Shown here piece by piece: positions 9,461 through 21,946 of a stretch of DNA of 64,000 nt. Position 1 is the first letter of the stretch. The number at the start of each line of letters is the position of its first letter. Where the stretch lies: contig NC_072892.1 of NCBI RefSeq assembly GCF_027943255.1, forward strand, positions 118,375,792-118,439,791, written 5' to 3'. A program made the translations under genes and the position numbers. This DNA is from Anastrepha obliqua. Its lineage: Eukaryota; Arthropoda; Insecta; Diptera; Tephritidae. The notes beneath the pieces are model-generated. The model ran no database searches, was not told the origin of the DNA, and saw only the letters and a list, made by a program, of their open reading frames with translations.

Positions 9461-10055
9461 ATTTAATATTTAATATTTATTATTTTTATTTTTTTTATTT
9501 AATATTATTTATGTATTATTTTTTTTTTATTTAATATTTTATATTTATTATTTTATTTAATAATTTTGTTGTTTTTATTTTTTAATTTAATATTTATAAT
9601 TTTTAATTTTGTTTATTTAATATTTAATATTTATTATTTTTATTTTTTTATATTTAATATTTATTTATTTATTTTTTTTATTTAATATTTAAAATTTATT
9701 ATTTTTATTTATATTATTTTTTATTTAATATTTAATATTTTATATTTATTATTTTAATTTTTTTTTTATTTAATAGTTTTGTTATTTTTTTTATTTAATA
9801 TTTAATATTTATACAATAATTTTTAATTTTTTTTTATTTAATATTTAATATTTATTATTTTTATTTTTTTATATTTAATATTTATTATTATTATTTATTT
9901 TTTAATTTAATATTTGTTATTATTATTTTTTTAAATTTAATATTTAATATTTATTATTTTTATTTGTTTTTTAATTTAATATTTATTATTTTTTTATTTT
10001 TTTAATTTTTTTATTTAATATTTATTATTATTATTTTTATTTTATTTAAAAACTG
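9461..10055. repeat. AT-rich tandem array, right half
   Basis: Continuation of the TTATTTAATATTTATTATTT array of 3540-3920. Repeats are degenerate and almost purely A/T. Confidence 0.85.
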
Positions 10056-10127
10056 AGGCTTAAGCATTTCAGACAAAGTTATTTGCAATTCAGCGAGGCA
10101 GTTTTGAATATACCGACCATATATATT

Positions 10128-11940
10128 TTTTTTTATTTATTTGTTTACGAATATGATTACAGTAATCTTGCAGACTAGACACATATATTTACTTATACTT
10201 ATTCCAAGTCTTGAAGTACAAAATTCTTACAGACTAGCATTAATCTAAATGTAGATCAATCTTAAAATTAGGACAAATATAGAAAATACCTCAACTAAGA
10301 TGAAATACTAGTGATGTGGCGCAAACAAAAACATACGTAAATATTTAGCTAAAGTCGGTATTGATTGCGTGAAATCAAAATCTATAGCATTGAAGACTAA
10401 ATTTGGTTCAGCACAAGTTCTTGATACGGGAACGTTGACACCATAACTACTTCTAGAAAAAGATATTTTAAAGAACTCTGAATGTCGAACAATTCTAAAA
10501 GGAATATTAAAAGCGATCTTTTCTGAAAGAGAAGGACAGTCAATAGAGCCGGTTATGCTGTTAATGGCAAATTAGTACGCTGTCCTCAAGTGAAGGGAGG
10601 CCAATTGGTTGGCAATGAAAACATCGATATGAATTAGTAAGAAGGTAGTGGTAGTGAAACATTTTTGAACTCTCTGGTCATGGCTATTACATGTCAACTT
10701 CGAATCAAATACAATACCAAGGCTCTTCATTTGGTTCACACATAGTAAGAGAGAGTTAGCGATACTATGTATATGAAATATGCAAAGTGTTGGTATGCCT
10801 ACTAAATATAGCATTTTTCAATAGATGCGCTTCAACTTTTTTCCGATAGGGAGGGCGAACGACGCAATATTTTTTATTTTTCGCTTGTCATTTGTAAACT
10901 TCATTAGCATACATTTCATCATTGAACGCTACACACTTGAGCAACGATTGCAAATCGTGCAAATTTTTTATGAAAATAATCGTGCAAATTTTTTATGAAA
11001 ATTTATAAATTTTCCAAAAAATCATCTTCAGTGATGAAGCTCACTTTTGGCTCAATGGCTTTGTCAACAAGTAAAATATGCGTTACTGGGCAGAAAGCAA
11101 TCCACACGTGATTCATGAGGCACCGTTGCATCCCGAAAAAATCACTGTTTGGTGCGGTTTACATGCCGGCGGCGTAATTGGCCCATATTTTTTCGTTGAC
11201 GAGAACGATCGCCACGTTACTATGAATGGAAATCGATACCGCGACATGATAAACGATTATTTTTGGCCGCAATTGAATGGTATGGACTAAGACGACATGT
11301 GGTTTCAACAGGACGGGGCCACAAGCCACACAGCACACGCTACAATTGATTTGTTGAAGAGTAAGTTCGATGACCGCATTATTTCCAGAAATGGGCCGGT
11401 CGAATGGCCGCCGCGCTCGTGTGATTTGACGCCTCTAGACTATTTTCTTTGGGGTTATGTGAAGTCATTGGTCTACAGTAACAAGCCGGCGATGATTTGT
11501 GAGCTCAGAGCCAATATTGAACGCGAAATTGCTGGAATTTCGGCCGATTTATGCAAAAGAGTGGTCGAAAATTGGGTTCAACGATAGGACTTCGTAAAAC
11601 GTGCACTCGGTGGTCATGCAAAAGAAATCGAATTTCATACTTGTATATGTTCAAACTCGATAATAAAAAAAAAATTAGTTAAAAAAGTCAAACCGTTTGT
11701 GTTTTATTCAAAAAACAAGTTGAAGCGCTCTTACTGAAAAACGCTTTATAAGTTAAATGAAAGCAATCATAGCTATTAAGCGTCAACTGATTTTTACGGC
11801 ACCATTTACTGAGTCGCGTAAACCTGTGATTTTTGCAAATATTTTAAGATCATCAGCGTAAAGTAAGAAATTAGCAAATTTGAAGCATGAACTAATATCA
11901 TTGATGAAAAGAAAAAAGACTCTTAAATCGAGTTTTTTTC
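10128..11940 (-). pseudogene. Jockey-type non-LTR retrotransposon relic, split by a mariner
   Basis: Minus-strand reverse-transcriptase relic. Upstream of the mariner insertion, 11930-11742 encodes FANFLLYADDLKIFAKITG, with the catalytic YADD at about 11849-11860. Downstream of it (10813-10572) comes MKSLGIVFDSKLTCNSHDQ, the conserved thumb motif of jockey/CR1 RTs. 10560-10128 is the degenerate C-terminus and 3' UTR, ending in an A-rich tail. No RNase H is visible, unlike the LOA-type elements. The 5' half is missing. The same family appears at 13460-13830 and 58.78-60.0 kb. Confidence 0.7.
10814..11741 (+). mobile_element. rosa-like (DD41D) mariner, 5'-deleted and mutated
   Basis: About 930 bp with imperfect inverted ends (left around 10814-10842, right around 11709-11741, sharing GCGCTTCAACTT). 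The plus strand encodes a transposase from about 11020 (IFSDEAHFWLNG-like) through WCGLHAGGVIGPYFF, FQQDGATSHTAHATI and SCDLTPLDYFLWGYVKS. From the D of QQD to the D of PLDYF there are 41 intervening residues, the DD41D spacing of the 'rosa' group. A stop after LNGMD, a stop after ENWVQR and loss of the N-terminal third make it inactive. It interrupts a jockey-type RT relic, so it is younger than that element. Confidence 0.85.
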
Positions 11941-11941
11941 A

Positions 11942-12429
11942 GTTTTTTAATAAAAAAAATACGAAATAATTGAAATAATAATATGATTCTCGTGCGAGCG
12001 ATTTCAGACGATTCGGTTGAATAGTTTTTTTGACAACACCAGGCCGAAAAATGTCGTTTCGAGATAAATGAGTTTAAAGTTTGAGGTACTGGAGCGCGCG
12101 GACCGCCCTCTACCTAGTTAATGGACTGTAGAAGCTATAATATTGGGAATTTCGGCATGAACGATTCCCAGAATATTCTTAAGATACTATACTTTCGAAA
12201 TATCGAAAAAACAAAAAATTGGTTTTTCAAAATTTCTAGACCACCGGGTCCCCTTAATAGACGCAGCTGCGTTAAAATAAAATTTTAAATAAAATAACGT
12301 TGGAAAATTTGTATATAAGTATAAACAATATTGTTTCAATTCGGCTTATAAAAAATTGGCAAATCTTTTCAAGTTGGTGAAATCCGATATTTGAGTATTA
12401 TTAGCGCAAATAAATTGGTCAGACGACTT
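11942..12429. other. Unassigned stretch with a possible TTAA-element end
   Basis: 12160-12255 reads like one end of a MITE (ACCGGGTCCCC followed by TTAA at about 12252), and a motif like GAGATAAATGAGTTTAAAG lies near 12060. The other end was not found. No coding signal. Confidence 0.35.
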
Positions 12430-13480
12430 TATAAGTTTAAGTTTCATACGTCTTCATATGTCTTAGAAGGTGCCATATGTCCATATGGCGTAAAGAGGTT
12501 ACAAAAAAAAAATAGTCACCATTTGCCTTGAAACGATTAGGCCATGCAGCTCTTGCAGAGCGCAGGGTTTCCATGGATATTGGCGTCGCTGATCGAACCA
12601 CAGATTGTTTAAGACTCTCCAAATCTCTGTGAGGCCTTCGACAGGCCATGTTCTCCAATTCTGACCACAAACTGTAGTCCAACGGATTCAGATCTGGAGT
12701 TCTAGACGGCCAATCTTCTGCTGCTATGAAGACAGGAATGTCGTTTTTTAGCCACTGCTAGCTGGTTTTCGCCTTATGAGCTGGAGCGGAATCTTCCTGC
12801 AAGATCCAACGCTCTCCATTGAAGAGAGTACTGTTCAACTGTTTCACCACGTCTTCTAAGATATCCTCCTGGTACACTTTTGCCTGGTGTTAACCCCTTT
12901 TTCGCAGAAATGAAGAGATGTAATGCCTTTACGAGACACTCCCCACCAAACCATTACGAAGGCTGGATGGTGGCTACGCTGAACCCTTGGAACAACATTT
13001 TTTGTGTGTTTAGAATTTTTAGCATAGATTTTGTCATTTTGCTTATTAAAAACTTCCTCAATAGTGAACATTTTCTCATCTGTGAAAATAATATTCTCTG
13101 TCGAGTATAATTTTCATCAAACGTGTTGTCAAAAGATAATCAGTTCAGCGACGGAAGGTTTCATGAGGAGATCATCTCTGATTAGTCTTGACATGGATCT
13201 GGTCGATACATTAATTTCCCTGGACATGATTTTCTGCTTTCTAAGAGGATTTCTGCGAATTCTTTCTCTAGCAGCTTTGATGGCTGCATTGGTTCGAATC
13301 ACGCGAGAACGACCACCTCTTTTTCTGTCTGTCACTTCAGCCGTTTGGGAAAAACGATTGAACGTGCGATAATTGCGAATTTCCAGGTCTTCAAAGAAAT
13401 AATAGTCAAGTAGGGCATTCACGGAGGAAGTGTTGTATCGACTCAATTTCTTCTTCATCTTGCAAAAAGTAAAAGTTATA
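12430..13480 (-). pseudogene. DD37D (maT-like) mariner transposase relic
   Basis: Minus-strand transposase. The N-terminal part (about 13480-13140) has RKRGGRSRVIRTNAAIKA and NPLRKQKIMSREINVSTRS, a helix-turn-helix region. The middle (13090-12860) has NIIFTDEKMFTIEEVFNKQN and PRVQRSHHPAFVMVWWGVS. The end (12880-12440) has LQEDSAPAHKAKTS and TPDLNPLDYSLWSELE. The spacing from the D of QED to the D of PLDY is 37 residues, giving DD37D. An internal deletion with stops near 13115-13135 and a stop in the QEDS region show it is dead. A second, smaller copy of the same family lies at 39.77-40.01 kb. It abuts a jockey relic on its 5' side. Confidence 0.8.
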
Positions 13481-13830
13481 AATAATAATGGCCTTCTTTT
13501 GTCGAGTGGTTTCAAATTCAGCAGCGCTAAACGTGCAATATACGAAGGCATAGGATTCGAGAAACAGAATGAACGTAAGGCAAATTTTGGAAACACCTTC
13601 TGCACGCACTCTATCTCTCAATATGGAACTGGTGGAAACGGCGCCAGAATGTTGCAGCATATGCCAGATGCGAGCGAAAGCAAAGAGGTATAAAGTAGTT
13701 CTATTACCATTCAGTGCTATTACGTCGTACAAAACAGAGCATAGCGTATGCCTTTGAAACGACAAAATTAATATGATTGATGAATGAAAATTTAATATCA
13801 AAAATAACGCCAATATCCTTAAATTCTTAA
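13480..13830 (-). pseudogene. Jockey-type RT thumb fragment
   Basis: Minus-strand fragment reading EFKDIGVIFDIKFSFINHIN, then VVSKAYAMLCFVRRNSTEW and, in a shifted frame, VQKVFPKFALRSFCFSN. This is the region that follows the RT active site in jockey/CR1 elements. The frames are broken by at least two shifts. Its 3' side runs into the DD37D mariner. It closely resembles the 59.25-59.45 kb relic. Confidence 0.65.
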
Positions 13831-14211
13831 ATGGATTGCAAGATCGCTCCAGAGAAGCTGTACTGTTTTTTAGGCAGGATTGTCTTTATTGAATATTTTT
13901 CTTCCGAAAATGTCACATTTCTCCACTCATTTGTCCGCGAAATGAGCTGGTTAAGCATCTATGGAGATGCGGTTATGTCATTAAAAGTAATGGTTCTGCT
14001 ACAAAATATTTTTATACATAATAAAATTAGTCCAATATGTTTTGTCGCACTGAATATTGAATTCTGAATATAATGTTATAATAAATTCTACAACTGTGTA
14101 TGTTTTCTTAAAATAACTATTCCTTTTTTACTTTTAAATAATTTTATTATATTTAGAATAATATTTTTTAGTGTAAGCGATGTAGTCCGACACTGTATGC
14201 AATATTTTTTT

Positions 14212-14515
14212 GGCTTCCTGTGAAAATTGTTTTGGTGCGTGACTACGATTCCGTAGTGCTTTGGTTCGAAACTCGCTATGGGCACGAAACACCAAAATGA
14301 TAGGAAAAATGTTTTCTCTACTAGCGTTTGCCACTCGACAGCCAATGCAAACCTCCGAGTGTATTTCTGCCTTAAAAGCGCTACTCATAAGAAATCATAA
14401 GCCGTTCGGAGGTGGCTTGAAACTGTTGGTCACTTAAGACACATACTACAAATAAGAGGAGGAGCTCGGCCAAACAACCAAAAAAGGATGTAAACGTTAA
14501 TTATATATTTATATA
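14212..14515 (+). mobile_element. tRNA-derived SINE copy (diverged, nearly full)
   Basis: Plus-strand copy of the family whose intact member is at 49667. A degenerate tRNA-like head (TTGGTGCGTGACTACGATTC; box-B-like GGTTCGAAACTC at 14265-14276) is followed by the body (GCAAACCTCCGAGTGTATTT; CCGTTCGGAGGTGGCTTGAA) and the 3' region (GAGGAGGAGCTCGGCCAAAC). It ends in a TA-rich tail directly before a MITE at 14523. Confidence 0.75.
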
Positions 14516-14522
14516 ATTCCGC

Positions 14523-14775
14523 CAAGGTGGTGCAAAATTAGTCATCCATTTTTTTTAATAGTTTTTTAACTAAATTTTTAATAATTAATTTTAACTAAAT
14601 TAAACAAAATGAGTTTAATTAATGGAAATATTTATTTTGACGTTTACGCGCTTTATTGCTTGTATGTTTGAATACCGCTGCTGTCTAGTTCTTAAGTGTC
14701 AAATATGATTGACGTACGTCGATATTTGCAAAAATTATAAATCTTCCGATAGGGTAATTCATTTCGCGCCACATT
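14523..14775. mobile_element. TA-MITE family copy A (GGTGGCGCAAAATTA ends)
   Basis: About 253 bp. The left end is CAAGGTGGTGCAAAATTAGT and the right end is an imperfect complement (AATTCATTTCGCGCCAC). The interior near the right end (GTCGATATTTGCAAAAATTA) is shared with copies at 19212, 27919 and 34166. No coding capacity. Confidence 0.75.
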
Positions 14776-17414
14776 ATAGGTACTACTTCCTTCACGAAAT
14801 TCCACTTCTTCCTCTTCCTATCTTTCAAAAGCTCTCCAGTAAACCATCACCTTCGCTCTCAGAATGATCCAAAATGATTTAATAAATGACGTCATTATTT
14901 GAATCTCTTAAATCACTTCATGTATCCATCAGCTCTGCCACTAAAGCGTTTAAAACTGCGTCGGTTCCTTCCATTTCAATTGACTTTTAAGTTTTGATTA
15001 TTTTCACTTTCTTTATTATTTTATTTTTTCTTGTACAGCCAGCTCTCAGTTGCGTTTGTCACTGGACAAGATTTTGTCAGCAAAATTTCTTCTTACTAAA
15101 TCTTGTAACTTCTGATACAAGAGAGTCACAGGTACTCTCTGGCTTCCGCTCTCATTTTCGATAACGGAATGATTTTCGGACAAAATCTGATTACTTCTGA
15201 CTGTTTCTCACTATTTATTGTAGATAACTAATATAACTAAATAATATAAATATTAAGTCAGCTTCAATTTTATCATCTGCTATATTATCAATCCATATGT
15301 GCCGACACTTATTCACAATAGCTATGTATGTAGTTGGATGTTGGATTGTTTATTATATATTACATATTTTCTTTTTTTTTTGTTTTTGATAAACCACCGC
15401 AATCGCCTTTCTGTCCACTTCTGGCCATCAATTATATTTTAATAGCTACTTAAGTTCACTGAAGTAGAAAAACAAGCCAGTCTCACTTTAAAATATGCAA
15501 CCTTTCAGGCCTTGATAGAGATAAAAAGGAAAATAGAGCACACACTTAGGTATATGTATATTTGATACATATTCGGTTACAGCGAATGGCATGGAATGGC
15601 TGATTTTTATGGCTTTTCGGTTGAGTGGCGAGAAGTAGCACAAATCATGACACCCCATTTAGGGCCAAGCTGAGGTTTGAGTTTCATACTTACATGGGAA
15701 TGTGTGTAGTTGTCTACATACATGCAAACATACATCCATACGTGCATAGATAAATACGGATGTATGTAAAGTTGTATGCAGCTCAGGGCAGTTATCGCCT
15801 ACAGCTGCCAATTTATTGCCAATATTCACATTGGTTGTATGCTATTAACTTAATTTCAAGCAGTGTTGTGTGTTGAATTTAAATTTCGCCATCTAACTGA
15901 AGCAAAAAATGTATGTGTATGTATGTGTGTCTATATGTACATAAAGAAAAAAAAAACAAATAGCTGGACATAGGAGTGACTATTGCTAACGAATAACTGT
16001 AATGGCGGAATGTTAGGTTAGAATCGACAATTAGTGTGGGAAAATGCGTTTAAATTAATCCGCTTTCAATTTCGCTGTGCACTGCAGATATTTCCACCCG
16101 TAAGCATATGTATGTATGAGTGTATGGATACATATGGATATTTGCTGGCGTATTTTCGCTGTAATACTCACACGTACCGGTGGACACATTGGCACCTCCC
16201 TATCTATGCTGATGGGCGCCATATAGAATGCCATATAATTGATTGTGATATAATTGTAGATAAATACAGTGAGTGCCAACGAAAATCACACAACTATTTT
16301 TTGTGATGTGAATTTATTATAAAAATATGTGTAGTCAATACAAAGGCAGATAATATAGATTACAAGGTTTGGCATCCGGAGCAAAATTGTAAGAGTAACT
16401 TCGGTCGTCACGTCACAGGGTACTCAGTACTTGTACCTGCTCATTTCAGGCATATTCTTACGCTCGCCCAATCAGTCGTTTAGACGGCAACGAAGTAACA
16501 TGAGCCTTGACTGCTTTGATTTTTTCTTATATCACCAACACACTCCCAGTTTTGTCGTAAACGAACCGCCGTCACATCTGTTGGATCAGCAAATTAGCAG
16601 ATTCCTTGATATTCGCCGAGAGCCGGTTAATGTTCTGATGTTGGCCACACCTTCTGAGTTCTTTTCATCGTGTAGTGTAGCTACCTACTATTAGCAGTTT
16701 AGGTGTTATGACGTTTTTCGCTGTGAATTTTCCTGTTCGAAATTAATTTCGTAATTTCTATTTCTACCAAAGCTGAGTACCCAAAAATATTTAAAAAACT
16801 GGTAAATTTTTTCGAAATTTCGATGTTGCCTCGTTGATTTTGAAGTTCCAGACTAATCGAAAACCAAAAATTACCATTTGCGGAATACATATTTTTTTAT
16901 AGGATTTGATAACTAAATTTTGTGAACCAACTTTTTCTGTTAAATTTTAAATCAACTCAAGTTCAATATTTTCGAACCGTCCAGAAATTACGCTTCTCTT
17001 GGAAAAACAATCCGTGCAACGATGAAGTAAAATAACTTTAGTAATTTTTATGTTTCGAACTTAAAATTTGGGTTCATATTTTTTTATAAGTGGTAACTTT
17101 ACTTAGTAAATATTGCAAAGGATGCAACAAATATGACCTTATGATTTTGAGCGATACTCACTGCATGTGTTTGTACTATGTGCAGGGTGGTCCATCTAGC
17201 ATTTGAAATTTAATTTATAAAATAAATACTTTTTAATTAATTATACTTGTTTCAAATAGTAAAACTTAGCAATAAACATAGCCAAAATTTCATTCAAATA
17301 ACTGCCATACCTGGTTTTATAGTAATGTATTATGTTAATCCAATTTTTCAGTACAGTTTCGCCAATTTCGGCATTTATGTTCAACGGAAACCGCCTTATT
17401 TCGTAAATGTCTTA
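14776..17414. other. Long stretch without a supported gene
   Basis: AT-rich. 15700-15770 holds interrupted CATA/TATG microsatellite, as does 15905-15945. Short open frames at 16034-16306, 16431-16694 and 16699-16890 show no recognisable domain and are taken as chance. I see no RNA gene or mobile-element boundary. Confidence 0.4.
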
Positions 17415-17990
17415 GGTGGGTAGGTAGGTGAAATGGTTGAAGTGCCAGTCTGGCACTCCTCAACTATTACTGAAGCGCAGTTTTGATACTATTATGAAAC
17501 CTTCAACACGCAGATATCTACAGCCGGCCAGACCTGTTGATGTAATGGAGAAGATTGATGGGATTTAGGTTGACGTACTGTCCCAGATTGCCGAAGAAAG
17601 CAGCATCCAGTGAACTTAATCGTTCAGTTGCCAAACTCAGACATTTACAAAGAAAAAACAGTCTCCTTCTCTGAAAGGTCTCCACATCTACTGCAATGAT
17701 GGTTAAATGGTAAACCTAACTTTTCCGCGTGTGTGTTAATTGTCCCATGACCGGTAAACACAGCTTTGAGTTTGGAAATTGAATGGCGTGGAGTCCCAAG
17801 GACTTTCTGAGTCCGCTGTATATTGTACTGGGGCCAAAGGGTTTTCGAAATAGCACATGAAGAAATGGAGCTCCAACTTTTTTGTGCATTCCTGAGAAAT
17901 AAGTTGAGCAATTTTCCTTTAACAACAGTCAGAGGGATGTCGATCACCGGGTAGGAGGTCTCTGAGACCAATTCAGACCCCTTTCTTCTC
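17415..17990 (-). pseudogene. LINE 3' end: RNase H C-terminus and Cys-His knuckle
   Basis: Minus-strand fragment encoding TLWPQYNIQRTQKVLGTPRH, then FTGHGTINTHAEKLGLPFN and HHCSRCGDLSEKETV. This is the segment after RNase H in R1/LOA-like ORF2. The 3' end carries a short CTAC-type repeat tail (17415-17432 on the plus strand as GGTAGGTAGG). It is 5'-truncated, as usual for non-LTR insertions. A sister copy on the plus strand is at 44.04-45.12 kb. Confidence 0.72.
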
Positions 17991-19211
17991 TATGTTTCTA
18001 TATCCTGGAACCCAAATGTCTGGCTATAAGCTAAATTTCTGACTCATTACGTATGTTATTTTAACAGCCACCTCTACTGTGTTCATATCCCTGCTGGCTA
18101 CCGTGAAAGTGGCATGTTTTGTACTAGTCTGTGTTTGTTCTACAGCAATTGATATCGAGGCTGTACTCTGACTTTTTTAAGTTTTTTTTTTACTTTCAAC
18201 ACCTAGCCATCTCAGGATAAGCACAGTGAATACGAATTTACTATACCATCCGGTGCAACATTAACAACTTTAAACCTATTTTGCGAATGGGTTTAAGGTT
18301 CGTGATATATTATCCTTGGTGTGTCTAAAAACAAAAAAAGTACACGTCACTGCCGCACTGTGAATATGTGTGTGTGTTCTTTCTTGTTCAAGGTCGATGA
18401 AACGGTGTTTGATGACATTTTTTCTCATATTTTTCAAAACTTTCTCAGTTTTGTCAATAATAAAATATTATCATCAAGGCAAATCTACAAAGTAGTAGCA
18501 GCAGAGCGGCGCATTCCATTCGCCACTTCTTTGCTCTCTGTCTCTGGGCTCCGCTCACTTGACGAAAAATTTGCATTTGTAAGCAACAACGCAGTTATTG
18601 AGCAAGACTCGCCGCTAGCGAGTATAGTTATATCTCATAAAACTGGTATAACTCACTATTTTCAATGCTGTCAACTCGACGCTTTGTTTATCACTATCTC
18701 TAAAAATATCATATACTCGTATGTGTGTTTGTATGTGCATAAATACATATGTATGTATGCATGCACAGGTAGCTTGCGGCTTGTAATTTGTACATCGTCC
18801 TTGTTTTTACCAGTTTTCGTATTGCCTGCATATATGTACATCGCTAAATTTTCCTTCTCAATATCCTATTCATAGTCATATTTCTGTCGTATTGCAGTAT
18901 TTTTCCCGCCTACGGCTTTTGTCATAAATACCGACTCCGCTATTGGATGCGTCGGTGGTTCTTGTTATAGTTATTGTATTCTGTTAATTGCCAATTCGGG
19001 GCACGTTCTAACAAATTCACATTTTCCACGCGTTTGATGGAAGATACATTCAATGAGCGCAAATGAATGCAATCATTATTACAAATTAATGTATACTATG
19101 TGTGTGTGCATTAGGGTGGCATACATTTTGTCGAAAAATGTGTTTTTTTCTCTTCAACCACAATATTAAACAATATAAATTATTTTATATAAATATAATA
19201 ATTGTAATATA
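17991..19211. other. No supported gene; microsatellite
   Basis: A 184-codon frame at 18321-18872 has no recognisable domain and runs through a TATG microsatellite (18720-18770). I treat it as spurious. Nothing else is recognised. Confidence 0.4.
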
Positions 19212-19310
19212 CAAGGTGGCGCAAAATTAATCGCCCTATCGGAAGATTTATAATTTTTGCAAATATCGTCGTACGTCAGTCATCTTTTACACTTTTGAAC
19301 CAGACAGGTG
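19212..19310. mobile_element. TA-MITE family copy B (one end only)
   Basis: Begins CAAGGTGGCGCAAAATTAAT after TATA, then TCGGAAGATTTATAATTTTT and GCAAATATCGTCGTACGTCA, matching copy A in inverted orientation. The opposite end is absent. Confidence 0.65.
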
Positions 19311-19437
19311 CGGTATACAAACAGACAAGCAATGAAGCGCGGAAAGATCAAAATAAAGATATTCATCACTCAAATAATATTTAATAAAAAAAGTTCGTGT
19401 AGCGCAGTACACATAACAGAAGTGAAACTTTCAAGGC

Positions 19438-19925
19438 AGACAAAGAAAGAGGGAGAGACCCGAGAGAGAATGATAGAGAGAGAGAGAAAGAATATATATC
19501 TAAATAAATTCACAAAATTTGCAGAGAATACAAATAGACAAAATTTATAAAAAACGGAGAAGGGTCAACCGGTGTAGGTAAACGCCGGGCACAAACCGTG
19601 GCAACAACGCGCACTACTCCGAGCGTTTATCATCCGCACAAACGCAGCCATTCCAGGACCGCAGCAACGGTACAAATTACGGCAAGGCAATACCATTAAA
19701 TCCGACGCCGGAATGGATAGCAGTTTACAGTACGCATAAGCACTAGCCGGGAAACGGAAATAAGCGCCAAAAAGTAGGCACCAAAAAACGGCAAAACAAT
19801 TGGGGCCAAAAAATGCCTCAAACAGTAAACATCAAGGAAATATAACGCCAAAAAGTAGGCACCAAAATTATATTTCCTACAGGTTTGCACCAACAAACAA
19901 GCGCCAAAAGTAGGTAGTGTTATTT
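19438..19925. repeat. GA-rich microsatellite and GCGCCAAAAAGTAGG repeats
   Basis: 19438-19495 is a GA-rich microsatellite. 19766-19920 contains three spaced copies of a motif like CGCCAAAAAGTAGGCACCA (near 19768, 19850 and 19900). The flank is more GC-rich than its surroundings. It could be the leader of an unrecognised retroelement. No protein domain is visible. Confidence 0.5.
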
Positions 19926-21944
19926 CTCACTAGAAATTTGCAACCACAAGGAAAAACTCAGGAAAAATAGCCTAAAGTGTATCTAAGATATACATAAGGT
20001 ATAGCTCTCTCTCTCCTTTTCCTCTACGTTATATCTTTTTTCTCTCTCGCGGAACGCCCTAAACCTTGCATGGCCTTGAAATTGGACTATCCATTCTCGC
20101 TTGTCCATCGATGCCTAAGAAGTTGCACTTAAAAAATTATTCCAAAACAAAATTTATTAATTTTTCGCCAACTTGTATACTTAATTATTATTATGTAGGA
20201 ATTATTTGTATTTATATAATAATAATAAAATATATTAATTACTTTGTTAGTCATCGCCAAAAAAAAATCGAAAAACGTTGAGAACTTTTTCCTGCTTTAT
20301 ACACGCGCGAAAAGTGTTTTTAAATTTCCATCTTTTTAATTCCAAATTTTTGAATGCTTTTAAGAGCATTTCTCATGATTTGTTTATTTTTTTTACAATT
20401 TTAAGACCGTACTCCCTTAAAACTTTCCCCGCTAGTGTACCGTTTTCGATACACGCTATACTGCATTTGAACGCCGAGCTGAATTTTTGAATTTAAAATA
20501 CTTTGGTTTAAAATTTAATATCTGATAATATTTAAAGTGAAACAAATTTAATTGTTTATTATTATTTTGCGTATATTGTCGTTCTAATATTTATAATTAT
20601 GAAGGTAATACATATTTTCTTAAAACCAGGAAAAAATAGGTATTTATAAAAAGGTATTAAAGCAGTTACCGTGTATCGAAATTGGTACACGCGGCCTTGA
20701 AACGACACATCCTCATAAACAGCGCGGCAGGTAACGTGTTAACCGAGCATTACCATGAAAAAGTTCGACCAATCACGTCAATGCATTGACTCTCAATCCA
20801 AAGGACGGATTTGGCGGAAGTGAAACAAAACATTCTTCGTACTCAATTGCGGACTCTGGCTTGTTACTGGTTGTTGCTGCGCCATTATTACGGCTTGTTC
20901 TTGCAGAGTAAAAGTCGTTGCTGTTGTTGTAACATTTCTTCCAACTGAGCTACTTTTAACTTGAATGACTCTGTATCCTTCATTTTTAACGACGTTTCAT
21001 TTCTGGAAAGTACATAAAATTTGTGTTTTTGTCATTTTCATCAAATTTTATCTTTTGAATATTGCAATCCCTGTTTTGTCTTTTAACCGTTTTTGTATTG
21101 GTCTCTCGCTTTTCGGTTTTTTATTAATTTTTAAGGTTCTCAAGTTATTTTGATTTTGTATTTAATTAGTTATCTCTCAAATTGATTTGGTTTGCTCTTT
21201 CTCTTTTCTCTTAATCATAATTTAAGATTTTTAAGAGTTGTGCTATTAAACGGCTCTGAGCGAATTCAATAGAATAAGCTGATAGGCTGACGTCACTTGG
21301 GATGTGTTTAACAAATGCGAGCGTGTGATTGTATGTGAAATGATATACAACACAGTTTTAGCTCATGTTGCTTCGTTGCTACCTGAAAAACAATTGATTG
21401 GGCGAGTGTGTGTATACATGCGAAATGATCGTGCAGATTTTGGCTGCCGAATCTTCCAAGTGACGTGGTAGCCAAAGTCCCTGCATAATTTTATTTTACA
21501 CCATAGCTAAATGGCAAATCAGTTATTCTCTTTTTATACTCGCGTATTTGTAACCAAAGCTTATATAGTTTTGTTTATATAAGGGTTGTATGTATGTATC
21601 TAATAGCATAAAGGAATTGAGATGGATATATATGGTACATATGTATCTTTACATATTATGTATTATTTATAGAAACATGCTGAGTGTGACGAACGACGAC
21701 TTTCCGTCCGTCCGTGCGCTTTTTAACTCGATCGAAAATTAATATAATATATTTCAATGACTTTTGGGACGCTTACTTTCTTTTATTTGGAAATCGGGTA
21801 ATAACGACCCCCATCTTCCATCTCCCATCTCCAATATAAAGGTAATTTTCACAAAAGAAACAAAACTTGATATCTACTATAAATAAAGCGAAATTACTCA
21901 TATTTGGCACAAGTGCTGAATCCCAAAAAATCTTGCCCAATTTT
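19926..21944. other. Long stretch without a supported gene
   Basis: AT-rich, with a CT-rich tract at 20000-20055. Short frames at 20066, 20278 and 20965 have no recognisable content. No repeat boundary could be fixed. Confidence 0.4.
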
Positions 21945-21946
21945 TA

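Noticed and set aside
12880..13110. Independent plus-strand gene
   Set aside because: Antisense of the DD37D mariner relic.
16431..16694. Possible BEL/Pao pol fragment
   Set aside because: A few minus-strand residues look suggestive, but no ordered motifs or LTRs are visible.
18321..18875. 184-codon open reading frame as a gene
   Set aside because: No recognisable domain, it runs through a TATG microsatellite, and composition matches non-coding neighbours.
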